From the NCBI GenBank assembly GCA_021787665.1, contig JAJYLN010000004.1:73265-137264 (forward strand): 64,000 nucleotides of DNA, written 5' to 3'. Both the position numbers and the translations under genes were made by a program. The notes under the pieces were generated by a model, which ran no database searches, had not been told where the DNA came from, and worked only from the letters and a program-made list of their open reading frames with translations. This DNA is from a bacterium. GTDB lineage: Bacteria > JAMCPX01. Shown here in pieces: positions 35,989 to 44,302 of the stretch (positions are counted from its first letter, which is position 1; every line of letters begins with the position of its first letter).

Positions 35989-37424
35989 CCTTGTCCTGCA
36001 TAAAGCTTGCCGGACTGATACGGGGCAGAGAGGTTACCTCCGTTGAGGTAGTCAGGGCACATATCGATCACATCAAAAAAGTGAACCCCTTGCTCAATGC
36101 GGTCGTAAAGGACCGCTTCGAGGCTGCACTGACCGAGGCCGCAGAGGCCGATAGGAAGGTCAGGGAGTTGCCGGCCGACACCTTACCCCCGCTTCACGGT
36201 GTCCCTTTCACCGTGAAAGAGAGTTTCACGCTCAGCGGCATGCCGAATGCTTCAGGGCTCGTTGCCCGCAGGGGCATAATTTCGGAAAGGGATGCGACCG
36301 TAGTTGCGAGGCTGCGGAGGGCCGGGGCCATCCCACTCGGCGTCACAAACACCCCGGAGCTGTGCATGTGGATGGAGACGAACAACAGGCTCTACGGCAG
36401 GACCCGCAACCCTTATGACCCCGGCCGTATCGTAGGCGGCAGCTCCGGCGGCGAAGGCGCGATCATAGGGGCCGGGGGCTCGCCGTTCGGTGTAGGCGCT
36501 GATATAGGCGGCTCCATACGGATGCCGGCATTCTTCAACGGCGTGTTCGGACACAAGCCGACCGGCGGGCTCGTACCCAATACCGGACAGCATCCCATGG
36601 CGCGCAACGATGCACGTACCTATCTCACGACTGGTCCTCTTGCGCGCAGGGCCGAGGATCTCATGCCCCTGCTGAAGATTATGGCAGGCCCGGACGGCAT
36701 AGACCCTGGATGTGCGGACATGAAGATCGGCAGCATCGCCGACGTCAGCATCAAGGGTCTGACCGTGATCGATGTGGAGGACAACGGTAGTACCCGCGTT
36801 AGCGCAGACCTGGGGGAAGCGCAGCGCAGAGTGGCCGCGTTCCTCGGGACACGAGGCGCCGTGGTAAAGGAAACGAAGATACCTGCGCTCAGGGACTCGC
36901 TCGACATCTGGTCGTCCCTGCTCTACGCGGCAGACCAGGAGTCGTTCAGCGTCATGCTCGGCAACGGCAGGAAGATAAGCCCTCTCCTGGAGTTCATCAG
37001 ATGGTCGATCGGCAGATCGACGCATACCTTCCCGGCCATCGTGCTCGCGGCATTCGAGGGCCTGCCCGGACTCGTGCCCTGGCGCACGAAGAGGTTCGTC
37101 GAGGCCGGCAAGGCCCTCCGCAAGGAGATCGTACGGCTGATGGGGCCCGGCGGTATCATGCTGTATCCGTCCTATTCCCGCCCTGCTCCGAAGCACAACG
37201 TGCCTCTGCTGACCCCGTTCGACTGGGTCTACACCGCAATCCTTGCCATGATGGAGGTCCCGGTCACCCAGGTGCCGCTCGGTCTGAACAAGGAAGGCCT
37301 GCCCCTGGGGATCCAGGTCGCGGCCATGCACGGCAACGACCACCTCACGATCGCGGTCGCCCTCGAGCTCGAGAAGGCATACGGCGGCTGGGTGCCACCC
37401 AAGATCGGCCTGCTCAATTATTGA
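35973..37424 (+). CDS. Amidase signature family protein (FAAH/GatA-like)
   Basis: A 483-residue amide hydrolase with the Ser-Ser-Lys triad: Lys in PFTVKESF, and the cis-Ser/Ser pair in VGGSSGGEGA with downstream GADIGGSIRMPAFFNG. The layout, with a middle insertion and KHNVPLLTPFDWVYTAI near the end, is closer to fatty-acid amide hydrolase-type amidases than to GatA, and gatB/gatC are not adjacent. The substrate is not evident. It starts inside pyk and its stop overlaps the stop of the opposite-strand gspK by 11 bases. Confidence 0.9.
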   Translation: MERLLTLSCIKLAGLIRGREVTSVEVVRAHIDHIKKVNPLLNAVVKDRFEAALTEAAEADRKVRELPADTLPPLHGVPFTVKESFTLSGMPNASGLVARRGIISERDATVVARLRRAGAIPLGVTNTPELCMWMETNNRLYGRTRNPYDPGRIVGGSSGGEGAIIGAGGSPFGVGADIGGSIRMPAFFNGVFGHKPTGGLVPNTGQHPMARNDARTYLTTGPLARRAEDLMPLLKIMAGPDGIDPGCADMKIGSIADVSIKGLTVIDVEDNGSTRVSADLGEAQRRVAAFLGTRGAVVKETKIPALRDSLDIWSSLLYAADQESFSVMLGNGRKISPLLEFIRWSIGRSTHTFPAIVLAAFEGLPGLVPWRTKRFVEAGKALRKEIVRLMGPGGIMLYPSYSRPAPKHNVPLLTPFDWVYTAILAMMEVPVTQVPLGLNKEGLPLGIQVAAMHGNDHLTIAVALELEKAYGGWVPPKIGLLNY

Positions 37425-38490
37425 ACGGCTCTTCGCGCCAGTAGAGGAGCGTGAACGAATGGCTCGCCCTGTTCCTGTAGAACACCGCCCGCACGATATA
37501 CGTGACGCCATTCCCGATGATACCGATGCCATCCACCGAGAAGTAGTCGCTCTTCACATCGATGTACCCGTTCACGGACATGACGTCCGGGTTGTTCGGA
37601 TCGACGCCCACCTTCGTAAGTTCATTCATGAAGTCCCCGATGGACAGAAAGGGGGTCTGCTCCCGTGCCGACACGATGTCCTGGACCTGAGAATTGTCCA
37701 GATTGTACATCGCCTTCAGCAGTATCGGGGAGGCTGTGTTCACGTTGATCTTGAACGACGAGACCGGGTTGTAGTATTTCGGGAACACCGTGAGGATCGG
37801 GCTGTCCATAGCATCCGGCGGAGGGATCTCGCCGGGCTGCCCGGTGATACCCATGAGGGCATTGAACACCTTGGCATCGATGCCCTTTATCATCTTCAGC
37901 TCGGTTATCGAGTCCAGGGGCGCGTCCTTCGCCATATACGGAGGGTCGAGGCTGGAGTAATAGTCGCTCTCTGCGCCGTTGGGCCGGGGAAGCTCGTCCG
38001 AGTCTATCCAGTCCTCGATCGCGTCCACGACAGAGGGGTCGATCTTCAGGGCTTCAAAGAGCCTCCTGCAGATGCCGTCGAGCGTCTGGTTCGCCGTGAG
38101 GGTGTCCGAGCCTATCAGCGCATTGATATCAAACTTGCCGGCCTCGTCGCTGATCATACCACGCATAATGCCTATGGTCTGGTCCTTGATCATGACCGGG
38201 AGGGGAAAACTGGCTATCTGTGACCAGAGCTGGGCGTTCTTGTTGAACTCCCCGACCACGGCGTAATCGGCAGTGGGACTCGTATTCATATCGGAGAGCA
38301 GGATGCTTTTCTCAATCTCGAGAGCTGCAATGGCGATGCGCCGCGCCTGAAGGCTGTCGCGCATGCGGGCCGTTATATCGATATTCACCCTCGTCGTGTA
38401 CGCAAACTCCACCACCACAGCGGCAAGTATTGCCACGATCAGCAGGACGATGATCAGCGCTTGTCCCCTCTCCCGGTCCCTGCGCGTCAT
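37414..38490 (-). CDS. gspK: Type II secretion minor pseudopilin GspK
   Basis: Caps the tip of the type II secretion pseudopilus. Starting from the ATG at 38490 (MTRRDRERGQALIIVLLIVAI) gives 358 residues: a charged leader, a prepilin-type hydrophobic helix with no Glu at position 5, as usual for GspK, and the large C-terminal domain with DINALIGSD, IEDWIDSDE and the FKINVNTASP helix-hairpin-helix-like region. An open frame runs upstream but overlaps gspJ. The ATG overlaps the gspJ stop. Confidence 0.93.
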   Translation of the reverse strand: MTRRDRERGQALIIVLLIVAILAAVVVEFAYTTRVNIDITARMRDSLQARRIAIAALEIEKSILLSDMNTSPTADYAVVGEFNKNAQLWSQIASFPLPVMIKDQTIGIMRGMISDEAGKFDINALIGSDTLTANQTLDGICRRLFEALKIDPSVVDAIEDWIDSDELPRPNGAESDYYSSLDPPYMAKDAPLDSITELKMIKGIDAKVFNALMGITGQPGEIPPPDAMDSPILTVFPKYYNPVSSFKINVNTASPILLKAMYNLDNSQVQDIVSAREQTPFLSIGDFMNELTKVGVDPNNPDVMSVNGYIDVKSDYFSVDGIGIIGNGVTYIVRAVFYRNRASHSFTLLYWREEPFNN

Positions 38491-39209
38491 GGTCCCATCC
38501 TCAGTCTCACGATCTCCCTGAAGGGCACGTCGACGCCGTTCCTGTCCTTCAATATGAGCTGTATGAGGACCGCGTACGGCAGATGGTTCATGCCCTGTAG
38601 TCTCGTATCCCACTGATCAGTCCACTGCTTCGTGTTGGCATCGAAAAAGTAGAAGGCGATGCTGACAGCGGACCTCGTTATGATGAAACCGGGGCCCTGC
38701 GTCAGGGGCTCGGCTACGAAAAATGGCTGCTCCCGGTGGACGAGGTAGACCTTGTTCTTCCCTTCATCGATTTGGGTGTCGTATGCTATCGCCGCATAGT
38801 CGGAGCCCTGGACCTGGTTACCCACCGGTATATTCACGTGCGAGAGGGTCGTAAAGTACAGCCGATCCATCGGGTTGCCGTCCCACTCGTCCTTTATCCC
38901 GATAAAATAGGTGTACGGGCTTATCAGACCGGCAGGGTTTATGTCCAGATAGGCGCTTGAGAGTTCCCGCTTCAGGTGCGCCATGATCTGCATGCCTGTC
39001 TGGTACACCTCGTTACGCCGTTCCACGTAGGACTTCGCATTGAAGGCCGTGAAGAATGAAAGGTAAACGAACGAGAGGATGGTGCCGAGTATGGCGATCG
39101 ATATGAGTGCCTCCAGCAGGGTGAAGCCCCGAGAGGAGAGGTGGGATGTACGGTCCTCCCCGCACACTTTTTTTCCGACTCTTCTGGCACCGGTGATCAT
39201 ATAAAACAC
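38487..39209 (-). CDS. gspJ: Type II secretion minor pseudopilin GspJ
   Basis: 240 residues from a GTG at 39209 (or 237 from the ATG at 39200). The prepilin cleavage site is SSRG/FTLLEALISIAILG, with the Glu at position 5, followed by the GspJ core. With GspK it forms the tip complex. Only J and K are here; G, H, I and the assembly genes are absent on both sides. A promoter TTGACA-N16-TAGTCT (39214-39241) ends at the GTG, so transcription would start at the first codon, and there is no ribosome site. Confidence 0.9.
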   Translation of the reverse strand: MFYMITGARRVGKKVCGEDRTSHLSSRGFTLLEALISIAILGTILSFVYLSFFTAFNAKSYVERRNEVYQTGMQIMAHLKRELSSAYLDINPAGLISPYTYFIGIKDEWDGNPMDRLYFTTLSHVNIPVGNQVQGSDYAAIAYDTQIDEGKNKVYLVHREQPFFVAEPLTQGPGFIITRSAVSIAFYFFDANTKQWTDQWDTRLQGMNHLPYAVLIQLILKDRNGVDVPFREIVRLRMGP

Positions 39210-39265
39210 GGATAGACTATCACAGCGATGCCCCCTGTCAATACGGCCAGAATCGGATTACTCCC

Positions 39266-39850
39266 TTGGCAAAGAGCAACGGGTGTGCTACGGAGACAGT
39301 ACAGCCGTATCTTATGACCTACGATATCCTGATACTGAACCCTGTCAGCGGCATCAGCGGCGACAGGGTGCTTTCATGCCTTGCCGCTCTCGGCATCGAT
39401 GAGTCATTCATGAACCGCGTCCTGTCCGAGACCGGGATAGGGAATGAGGTACGTGTCCGCATCACGACAGAAAAACGCAGGGGCATACAGGGCAGCCGAG
39501 TGACATTCGGGTTCACGGACCCGGTGATGCGCACGCCGGACGAGATGAGAGAGAAGGTCCGCACCAGCGGGCTGACAGACACGGTAAAGTCTTGTGCGCT
39601 GAGTGTCATAGACGCCCTGATAGACGCTGAGGCAGGGGTGCACGGAAGTGACAGGCGCCATGTCCGCTTCCACGAACTCGCCCATCCGGACACCATCGCA
39701 GATGCCGTCATCGTGTCGGGCGCCCTGGAGCACCTCGGCTTTGTCCCGGCGAAGAGCGTGGAGGAGGCGCTGAGCATGGCGATGGAGGTCCACGGAAAGT
39801 CTGCAAGCATAGCATGCGTCCAGAACCCCCCGGCTTTCAACAGGCAATAG
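39266..39850 (+). CDS. LarC-like N-terminal domain only
   Basis: The product (194 residues from a TTG at 39266, or 178 from the ATG at 39314, MTYDILILN) matches only the N-terminal part of LarC, the cyclometallase that inserts nickel into the pincer cofactor of lactate racemase. Recognisable parts are NPVSGISGDRVLSCLAALGI, RRGIQGSRV, AEAGVHGSDRRHVRFHEL and DTIADAV. The family is normally near 400 residues; here the frame stops at FNRQ and no continuation was seen in other frames before the next gene. No larA, larB or larE is close. It may be a remnant or a reduced protein; start and function are uncertain. Confidence 0.7.
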   Translation: MAKSNGCATETVQPYLMTYDILILNPVSGISGDRVLSCLAALGIDESFMNRVLSETGIGNEVRVRITTEKRRGIQGSRVTFGFTDPVMRTPDEMREKVRTSGLTDTVKSCALSVIDALIDAEAGVHGSDRRHVRFHELAHPDTIADAVIVSGALEHLGFVPAKSVEEALSMAMEVHGKSASIACVQNPPAFNRQ

Positions 39851-39918
39851 CTGACATGCTAAGACAGTGTATGCTATCGATTACTCAGGCATGGTTTCGA
39901 TAAAGGGAGATGCTATTC

Positions 39919-41517
39919 ATGTCCTTTATGAAAAAATTCACCTCCATACTCGTACCCGCCGTGCTGGCGGCGCTGGTCTCCGGATGCTCGGGCGGCAAGG
40001 TCTCCGGCGGCAACCACACGGCTGTATGGTCAGACGGGACATGGCTCAGGGACACGCAGGGCAGGGTGATCATCGTCCACGGCATGAATGTCAGCGAGAC
40101 CGCGAAGCACTCCCCATACCAGCCCTTCACGGTCACAACGCTGACCGGCAGCACCCTGACACAAAACCTGGAGCAGAACTTCGCAAGAATGAAGGGCCTC
40201 GGGCTGAATGTCGTCAGGCTGCTGGTACTATGGGCCGGGCTCGAGCCCACCCCCGGCACCATCAATACCGGCTACCTCGATCAGATAGAGGCGGAGGTCC
40301 AAGCCTGCAAGGACAACGGCCTGTGGGTGCTCCTCGACATGCATCAGGACCTCTACAGCGAGTCGTTCTGCTTTGGCGACGGCGCGCCGTCCTGGGCATG
40401 CGACCTGACGGGATACGACGTATCCCAATGTACCATAAACACCAGCAACCCGAATATCGCGCTGTGGGGCCTCAACTATACGCTACCGGGAGTGCGCCAG
40501 TCGTTCCAGAATCTCTGGGACGACGCACCAGCGCTGGACGGCCTCGGCCTGCAGGAGCACTACCGCGCCGCGCTCCAGGCACTCGCTCGTACATTTAGCC
40601 CTGCAACGAATCTGCTGGGCTACGACATCATGAACGAGCCATATCCGGGCACCTATCCGCTGTTCACGCCGGCGTTCGAGCAGCAGGCACTCGTGCCGTT
40701 CTACGAGAAGATGGTAAAGGGCATAAGGGCAGCGGACCCGGTGCATGTGATTGCCTTCGAGGCAGCCAATCCCCTGTGCAGCGTGGCTACCGGCTTTAAA
40801 ACCGGCATCAGCCAGACGACCTTTTCCCGGGAGTTCCCGGGACTGCTGTTCGAGCCCCATTTTTACCCGTTAAACCCGGTTGACGTCTCCTCTATCGCAC
40901 CGGGCCTCACTGCCCTGAAGACACTGGGTCTTATCATGAAGGTGCCCTGGCTGGTTGGAGAATTCGGCGTGAATTACACCACCCCGGGCAGCGCGGAGTA
41001 CCTCCTGGCGTTGCTGAACAGCTTCGACACCTGCACGATAGGCTGGATCGAGTGGTCGTATGACGGCGATTACGCGCCCGGCCCTTACGATACGACGAGG
41101 CCTGACATGAGCCCGTATTACCCGGATGGCACGCCACGCCCCCTTACGGACAAGAGCGGCACGCAGGACTTCTACGGTATCGATATCATCTCCAGGCCGT
41201 ACCCGATGCTCACCGCCGGTACCCCGGTGAGTATCGGCTATCCCATAACGGCCGATCCCGGCAGCTTTACAACGACGGCCTTCACATACACGTACAAAGA
41301 GGACGGGATCGGACACGGCGCGACCGAGATATTCCTGCCCCCGGCGCACTTCCCTGAAGGCTTTACCGTCACAACATCCGACGGAACAGCAAGCTTCGAT
41401 ACCACGACGGACATCCTCAGCTATTACCGGGGACCACGGTCCGTACACACCATAACCGTCGCGCCCTGTGACCAGCCCGGCCCGGCCTGCATCGGCGTCT
41501 CTCTATCGTCTCGATGA
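39919..41517 (+). CDS. Secreted family 5 glycosidase (endoglycoceramidase-like) lipoprotein, copy B
   Basis: A 532-residue paralogue of the protein at 14077-15642. The signal ends at LVSGC. Shared blocks include WSDGTWLRDTQGRVIIVHG, RMKGLGLNVVRLLV, DMHQDLYSESF and the C-terminal sandwich (TAFTYTYKEDGIG). Acid/base is Glu240 (MNEP) and nucleophile Glu348 in GEFGVNY, the canonical form that copy A has altered. The ATG at 39919 was preferred: a GGGAG site is nine bases upstream, whereas the ATG at 39910 abuts that site. It follows the LarC fragment by 68 bases. Confidence 0.88.
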   Translation: MSFMKKFTSILVPAVLAALVSGCSGGKVSGGNHTAVWSDGTWLRDTQGRVIIVHGMNVSETAKHSPYQPFTVTTLTGSTLTQNLEQNFARMKGLGLNVVRLLVLWAGLEPTPGTINTGYLDQIEAEVQACKDNGLWVLLDMHQDLYSESFCFGDGAPSWACDLTGYDVSQCTINTSNPNIALWGLNYTLPGVRQSFQNLWDDAPALDGLGLQEHYRAALQALARTFSPATNLLGYDIMNEPYPGTYPLFTPAFEQQALVPFYEKMVKGIRAADPVHVIAFEAANPLCSVATGFKTGISQTTFSREFPGLLFEPHFYPLNPVDVSSIAPGLTALKTLGLIMKVPWLVGEFGVNYTTPGSAEYLLALLNSFDTCTIGWIEWSYDGDYAPGPYDTTRPDMSPYYPDGTPRPLTDKSGTQDFYGIDIISRPYPMLTAGTPVSIGYPITADPGSFTTTAFTYTYKEDGIGHGATEIFLPPAHFPEGFTVTTSDGTASFDTTTDILSYYRGPRSVHTITVAPCDQPGPACIGVSLSSR

Positions 41518-41651
41518 GCCGGACCAGCACCCTGTTGTCACGCACCGGCAAGCGGAGAATAGCGACGACCGGCTTGAGGAGGCAGTTGTGAGGCATCTTT
41601 GGCCAGAGGAAGGGATAGACACGTTGTCCCTCACACAAAAGAGAATTTCAA

Positions 41652-41723
41652 AGCGGGCGACCGGGGTCGAACCGGCGACGTCAAGCTTGGGAAGCTTGCA
41701 TTCTACCACTGAATTACGCCCGC
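41652..41723 (-). tRNA. tRNA-Gly (anticodon CCC)
   Basis: Acceptor GCGGGCG/CGCCCGC, anticodon stem CAAGC/GCTTG with loop TTCCCAA giving CCC, T-loop TTCGACC, discriminator T. It stands alone, opposite in direction to the glycosidase. A promoter TTGACT (41757-41762), 17 bases, TAACGG (41734-41739) precedes it. Confidence 0.94.
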
Positions 41724-41762
41724 AGTACTGTAACCGTTATCAGGATTGAGAACGGAAGTCAA

Positions 41763-42165
41763 TCCAGGTCCAGCCGGGCTATTGCCCACCCCAAAGTCTG
41801 TGGGGACTTTACTGCCGTCTTCGATCTTCGAGCCCAGGGAAATTCCTCCCTTTGGAAACGGGAGAGGGGCACCCATCGGGCACACGGGGTACCAAAGCTA
41901 AGCCGGCTACCCATGCAAAGCCATGGGTCGCTTACGACGAGGGATCTTCTTTCGATGGCATTATGACTCTTCGTTTCGTAAAAATATTGCTAACATTATT
42001 CTGTTAACTTTTCCTTAACAATACTAAGCATTTACTATGATGATATACCTTAATAAGGTGCCTGTATCGTTGTCTATCTCCTGAAACAGCTTGGTTTAGC
42101 ATGTTTATTTTATTGGTAAAGAGGCGAATGGGCAAGAAGAAGCGGTTATCCTCTGAGGAAAGACG
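41763..42165 (+). other. Long leader/intergenic region with repeated hairpins, faintly GEMM-like
   Basis: No coding frame was supported. Two hairpin groups occur. At 41776-41810: GGGC/GCCC, then CCCC/GGGG or AAAGTC/GACTTT, which compete. At 41881-41938: GGGTA/TACCC, then CCCATG-CAAAGC-CATGGG (41910-41927) and GTCG-CTTA-CGAC. The words GCACACGGGG, GCAAAGCC and GGGTCG occur in the order seen in c-di-GMP-I (GEMM) riboswitches, but the conserved 3' strand was not found. The last 170 bases are AT-rich, and no clear promoter was picked. The NHL-repeat gene begins at 42166. Confidence 0.35.
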
Positions 42166-42558
42166 ATGAAAGAAGGTTCTCGTATTAGAATCTTACGCTT
42201 CCTTACCATTGTTATGATGATAGGGTATGCGGCGGGGTGTGGGAGTAGTGCCAAGAGTTACGCCACTCATACGTATATTGTAGGTGTGTGGCCGGTCGGT
42301 ATTGCTATAGACGCATCCGGAAATATCTGGGTTACAAGTTCTCATGATAACACAATAACAAAATTAAGCCCAACAGGGGAAACCATTGGAGAGTATAATA
42401 CTGCTGGTGAAACCCCATTTGGCATAGCGATAGACAGTGGGGGCAATGTATGGGTTGCGAATAATGGTTTCCCCCAGGAGAGCAATACGGTAACCGAATT
42501 AGTCGGTGTTGCAAAAGGTCCCCAGTATTGGCCGTACAAAGGACCACAGTGGCCGTGA
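42166..42558 (+). CDS. Short NHL-repeat lipoprotein
   Basis: 130 residues with a lipobox (MIGYAAGC) and about two NHL units (GIAIDASGNIWVTSSHDNTITKLSPTGE; GIAIDSGGNVWVANN), ending VGVAKGPQYWPYKGPQWP. Full NHL propellers need about six units, so this is a shortened copy or one that must oligomerise. The same C-terminal ending (PQYFPYGNPVLP) occurs in the fragment at 56131. A GAGGAAAG ribosome site precedes the ATG. It may have lost internal repeats by recombination. Role unknown. Confidence 0.75.
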   Translation: MKEGSRIRILRFLTIVMMIGYAAGCGSSAKSYATHTYIVGVWPVGIAIDASGNIWVTSSHDNTITKLSPTGETIGEYNTAGETPFGIAIDSGGNVWVANNGFPQESNTVTELVGVAKGPQYWPYKGPQWP

Positions 42559-42575
42559 GGCGAATTGACAAAAAG

Positions 42576-43493
42576 TCATAGGCGGACAAGATCCGGATGC
42601 AGGCCGGCGTCCTGCATCAACATATCTTGTATCTCCTGCGCGTGGTAGGAGCTGCGCACAAACGGGCCGGCGTACACAGACCGTAGACCGATCGACCTGC
42701 CGAAGCGTTCGTACTCCCGGTACCTGTCTTCGCCGATGTACGCACGCACAGGCAGGTGCCGCAGGCTGGGCGCGAGGTATTGTCCTATGGTCACGATGTC
42801 GCACCCTGCCTCCTTCAGGTCCACGAGCACGCACTTTACCTCGTCGACGGTCTCCCCGAGCCCGACCATCAGTCCGGACTTCACCGGTATGTCCTTGTGG
42901 GCCTTTACAAACCTGAGGAGGCCGAGCGAGCGGCTGTACAGCGCGCGCGGCCTCACCATGTCGTAGAGCGAGGGCACCGTCTCCACGTTGTGGTTGAACA
43001 CATCGAAATCCGAAGCGATCAGGCGCAGGAACGCCCCTTCGTCTCCCTGGAAATCCGGGGTAAGGACTTCAATCGACACAGCAGGATTGGACTGCTTTAC
43101 TGCCGCCACGACCTTGCAGAAATGGTCGGCCCCGCCGTCGGCAAGGTCGTCTCGCGTTACGGATGTTATGACAGCATGGCGTATGCCGAGCAGCCTGACG
43201 GCTTCCGCCACCCGCTGCGGCTCGTGCGGGTCGGGCCCTGCCGGGAGGCCTTTGTCGATCGAGCAGAACCTGCATCCCCGCGTGCACACATCGCCCATGA
43301 TGAGGAAGGTCGCCCGGCCAGCTTCGAAGCATTCTCCGATATTGGGGCAGCGTGCTGACTCGCATACCGTGTGGAGGTCATGCGTCCGCAGGAGGCCCTT
43401 CGTCGCATGCACGCCCTGACCGAGGACAATCTGCTTCCTCAGATAATCCGGCAGCCTCCTCCCAGCCCCTGTCCGATCCATATCCCGCGCCAC
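42576..43493 (-). CDS. lipA: Lipoyl synthase
   Basis: Radical SAM enzyme that inserts two sulfurs into octanoyl chains. The 305 residues contain the auxiliary cluster cysteines 44, 49 and 55 (CESARCPNIGEC), the radical-SAM cysteines 70, 74 and 77 (CTRGCRFC) and the C-terminal RSSYHA serine. Length is normal. It follows the FAH-family gene by five bases; lipB is not in view. Confidence 0.97.
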   Translation of the reverse strand: MARDMDRTGAGRRLPDYLRKQIVLGQGVHATKGLLRTHDLHTVCESARCPNIGECFEAGRATFLIMGDVCTRGCRFCSIDKGLPAGPDPHEPQRVAEAVRLLGIRHAVITSVTRDDLADGGADHFCKVVAAVKQSNPAVSIEVLTPDFQGDEGAFLRLIASDFDVFNHNVETVPSLYDMVRPRALYSRSLGLLRFVKAHKDIPVKSGLMVGLGETVDEVKCVLVDLKEAGCDIVTIGQYLAPSLRHLPVRAYIGEDRYREYERFGRSIGLRSVYAGPFVRSSYHAQEIQDMLMQDAGLHPDLVRL

Positions 43494-43498
43494 GTCTC

Positions 43499-44251
43499 CT
43501 ACACGACCCTGTTGTGCAACCTTCCGATGCCCTGGATCTCGACCTCGATGACATCGCCCTTGTTCACCGGACCTATGCCCGGCGGTGTGCCGGTCGATAC
43601 GACGTCCCCGGGTAGCAGGGTCATGACGTGCGAGACAAAGCTGATGATACGATAGACAGAGAACTGCATGTCCGATGTATTGCCTTCCTGTCTGAGCGTG
43701 CCGTTCACGTACGTCCGTATGGAGAGGCCACCCGGATCGAGGTCCGTCTCGATGTGAGGGCCTATGGGTGCGAAGGTGTCGAAGCCCTTCGCCCTGGTAT
43801 ACTGGACATCCTTTGCCTGGAGATCCCGTGCGGTCACATCGTTCATTATCGTGAATCCGAAGATGTAGCCGGCCGCCGCCTCCTCGGCGACGTCCTTTGC
43901 CTTTCTGCCGATGACGACCGCGAGCTCGCCCTCGTAGTCGACCCTGGCCGACGCGCCGGGATAAACGATATCTTCCCGGTCGCCGATCACGGCCGTGGTC
44001 GGCTTGAGGAAGATGAGCGGCTCGTCCGGCATCGGCTTACCGAACTCTTTCGCGTGGGCCCTGTAGTTGAGTCCCACGGCGACTATCTTCGAAGGCTCGA
44101 CAGGGGGCAGCATTCTCGCCTCGTACGGCCGGACCACTCTACCGTCTTCCACCATACCGCTGAATGGCGGCGCCGCGAGCAGGTACACCTCCGCGTCCTT
44201 CAGTACGCAGTAGCGTGCCGTTCCTTCGAGGAAACATCTTCCTATCTTCAT
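43499..44251 (-). CDS. Fumarylacetoacetate hydrolase family protein
   Basis: A 250-residue protein with the FAH C-terminal-domain fold. Metal ligands and catalytic residues are in VDYEGELAVVIG, with GFTIMNDVTARDLQ, KGFDTFAPIGP, and the end motif LLPGDVVSTGTPPGIG. Family members hydrolyse or decarboxylate acylpyruvates, oxaloacetate or ring-cleavage products; substrate not assignable. The short N-terminal domain (about 60 residues) is normal for the group. It is co-transcribed with lipA. Confidence 0.92.
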   Translation of the reverse strand: MKIGRCFLEGTARYCVLKDAEVYLLAAPPFSGMVEDGRVVRPYEARMLPPVEPSKIVAVGLNYRAHAKEFGKPMPDEPLIFLKPTTAVIGDREDIVYPGASARVDYEGELAVVIGRKAKDVAEEAAAGYIFGFTIMNDVTARDLQAKDVQYTRAKGFDTFAPIGPHIETDLDPGGLSIRTYVNGTLRQEGNTSDMQFSVYRIISFVSHVMTLLPGDVVSTGTPPGIGPVNKGDVIEVEIQGIGRLHNRVV

Positions 44252-44302
44252 ACTTCTATCTTCATATACCTATCCCGAAATTGCAATGGAGGAGCACGCC
44301 GC

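Noticed and set aside
35973-37424. gatA (glutamyl-tRNA amidotransferase) for the amidase
   Set aside because: Catalytic signature fits the superfamily, but gatB/gatC are absent and the insertions resemble FAAH-type amidases.
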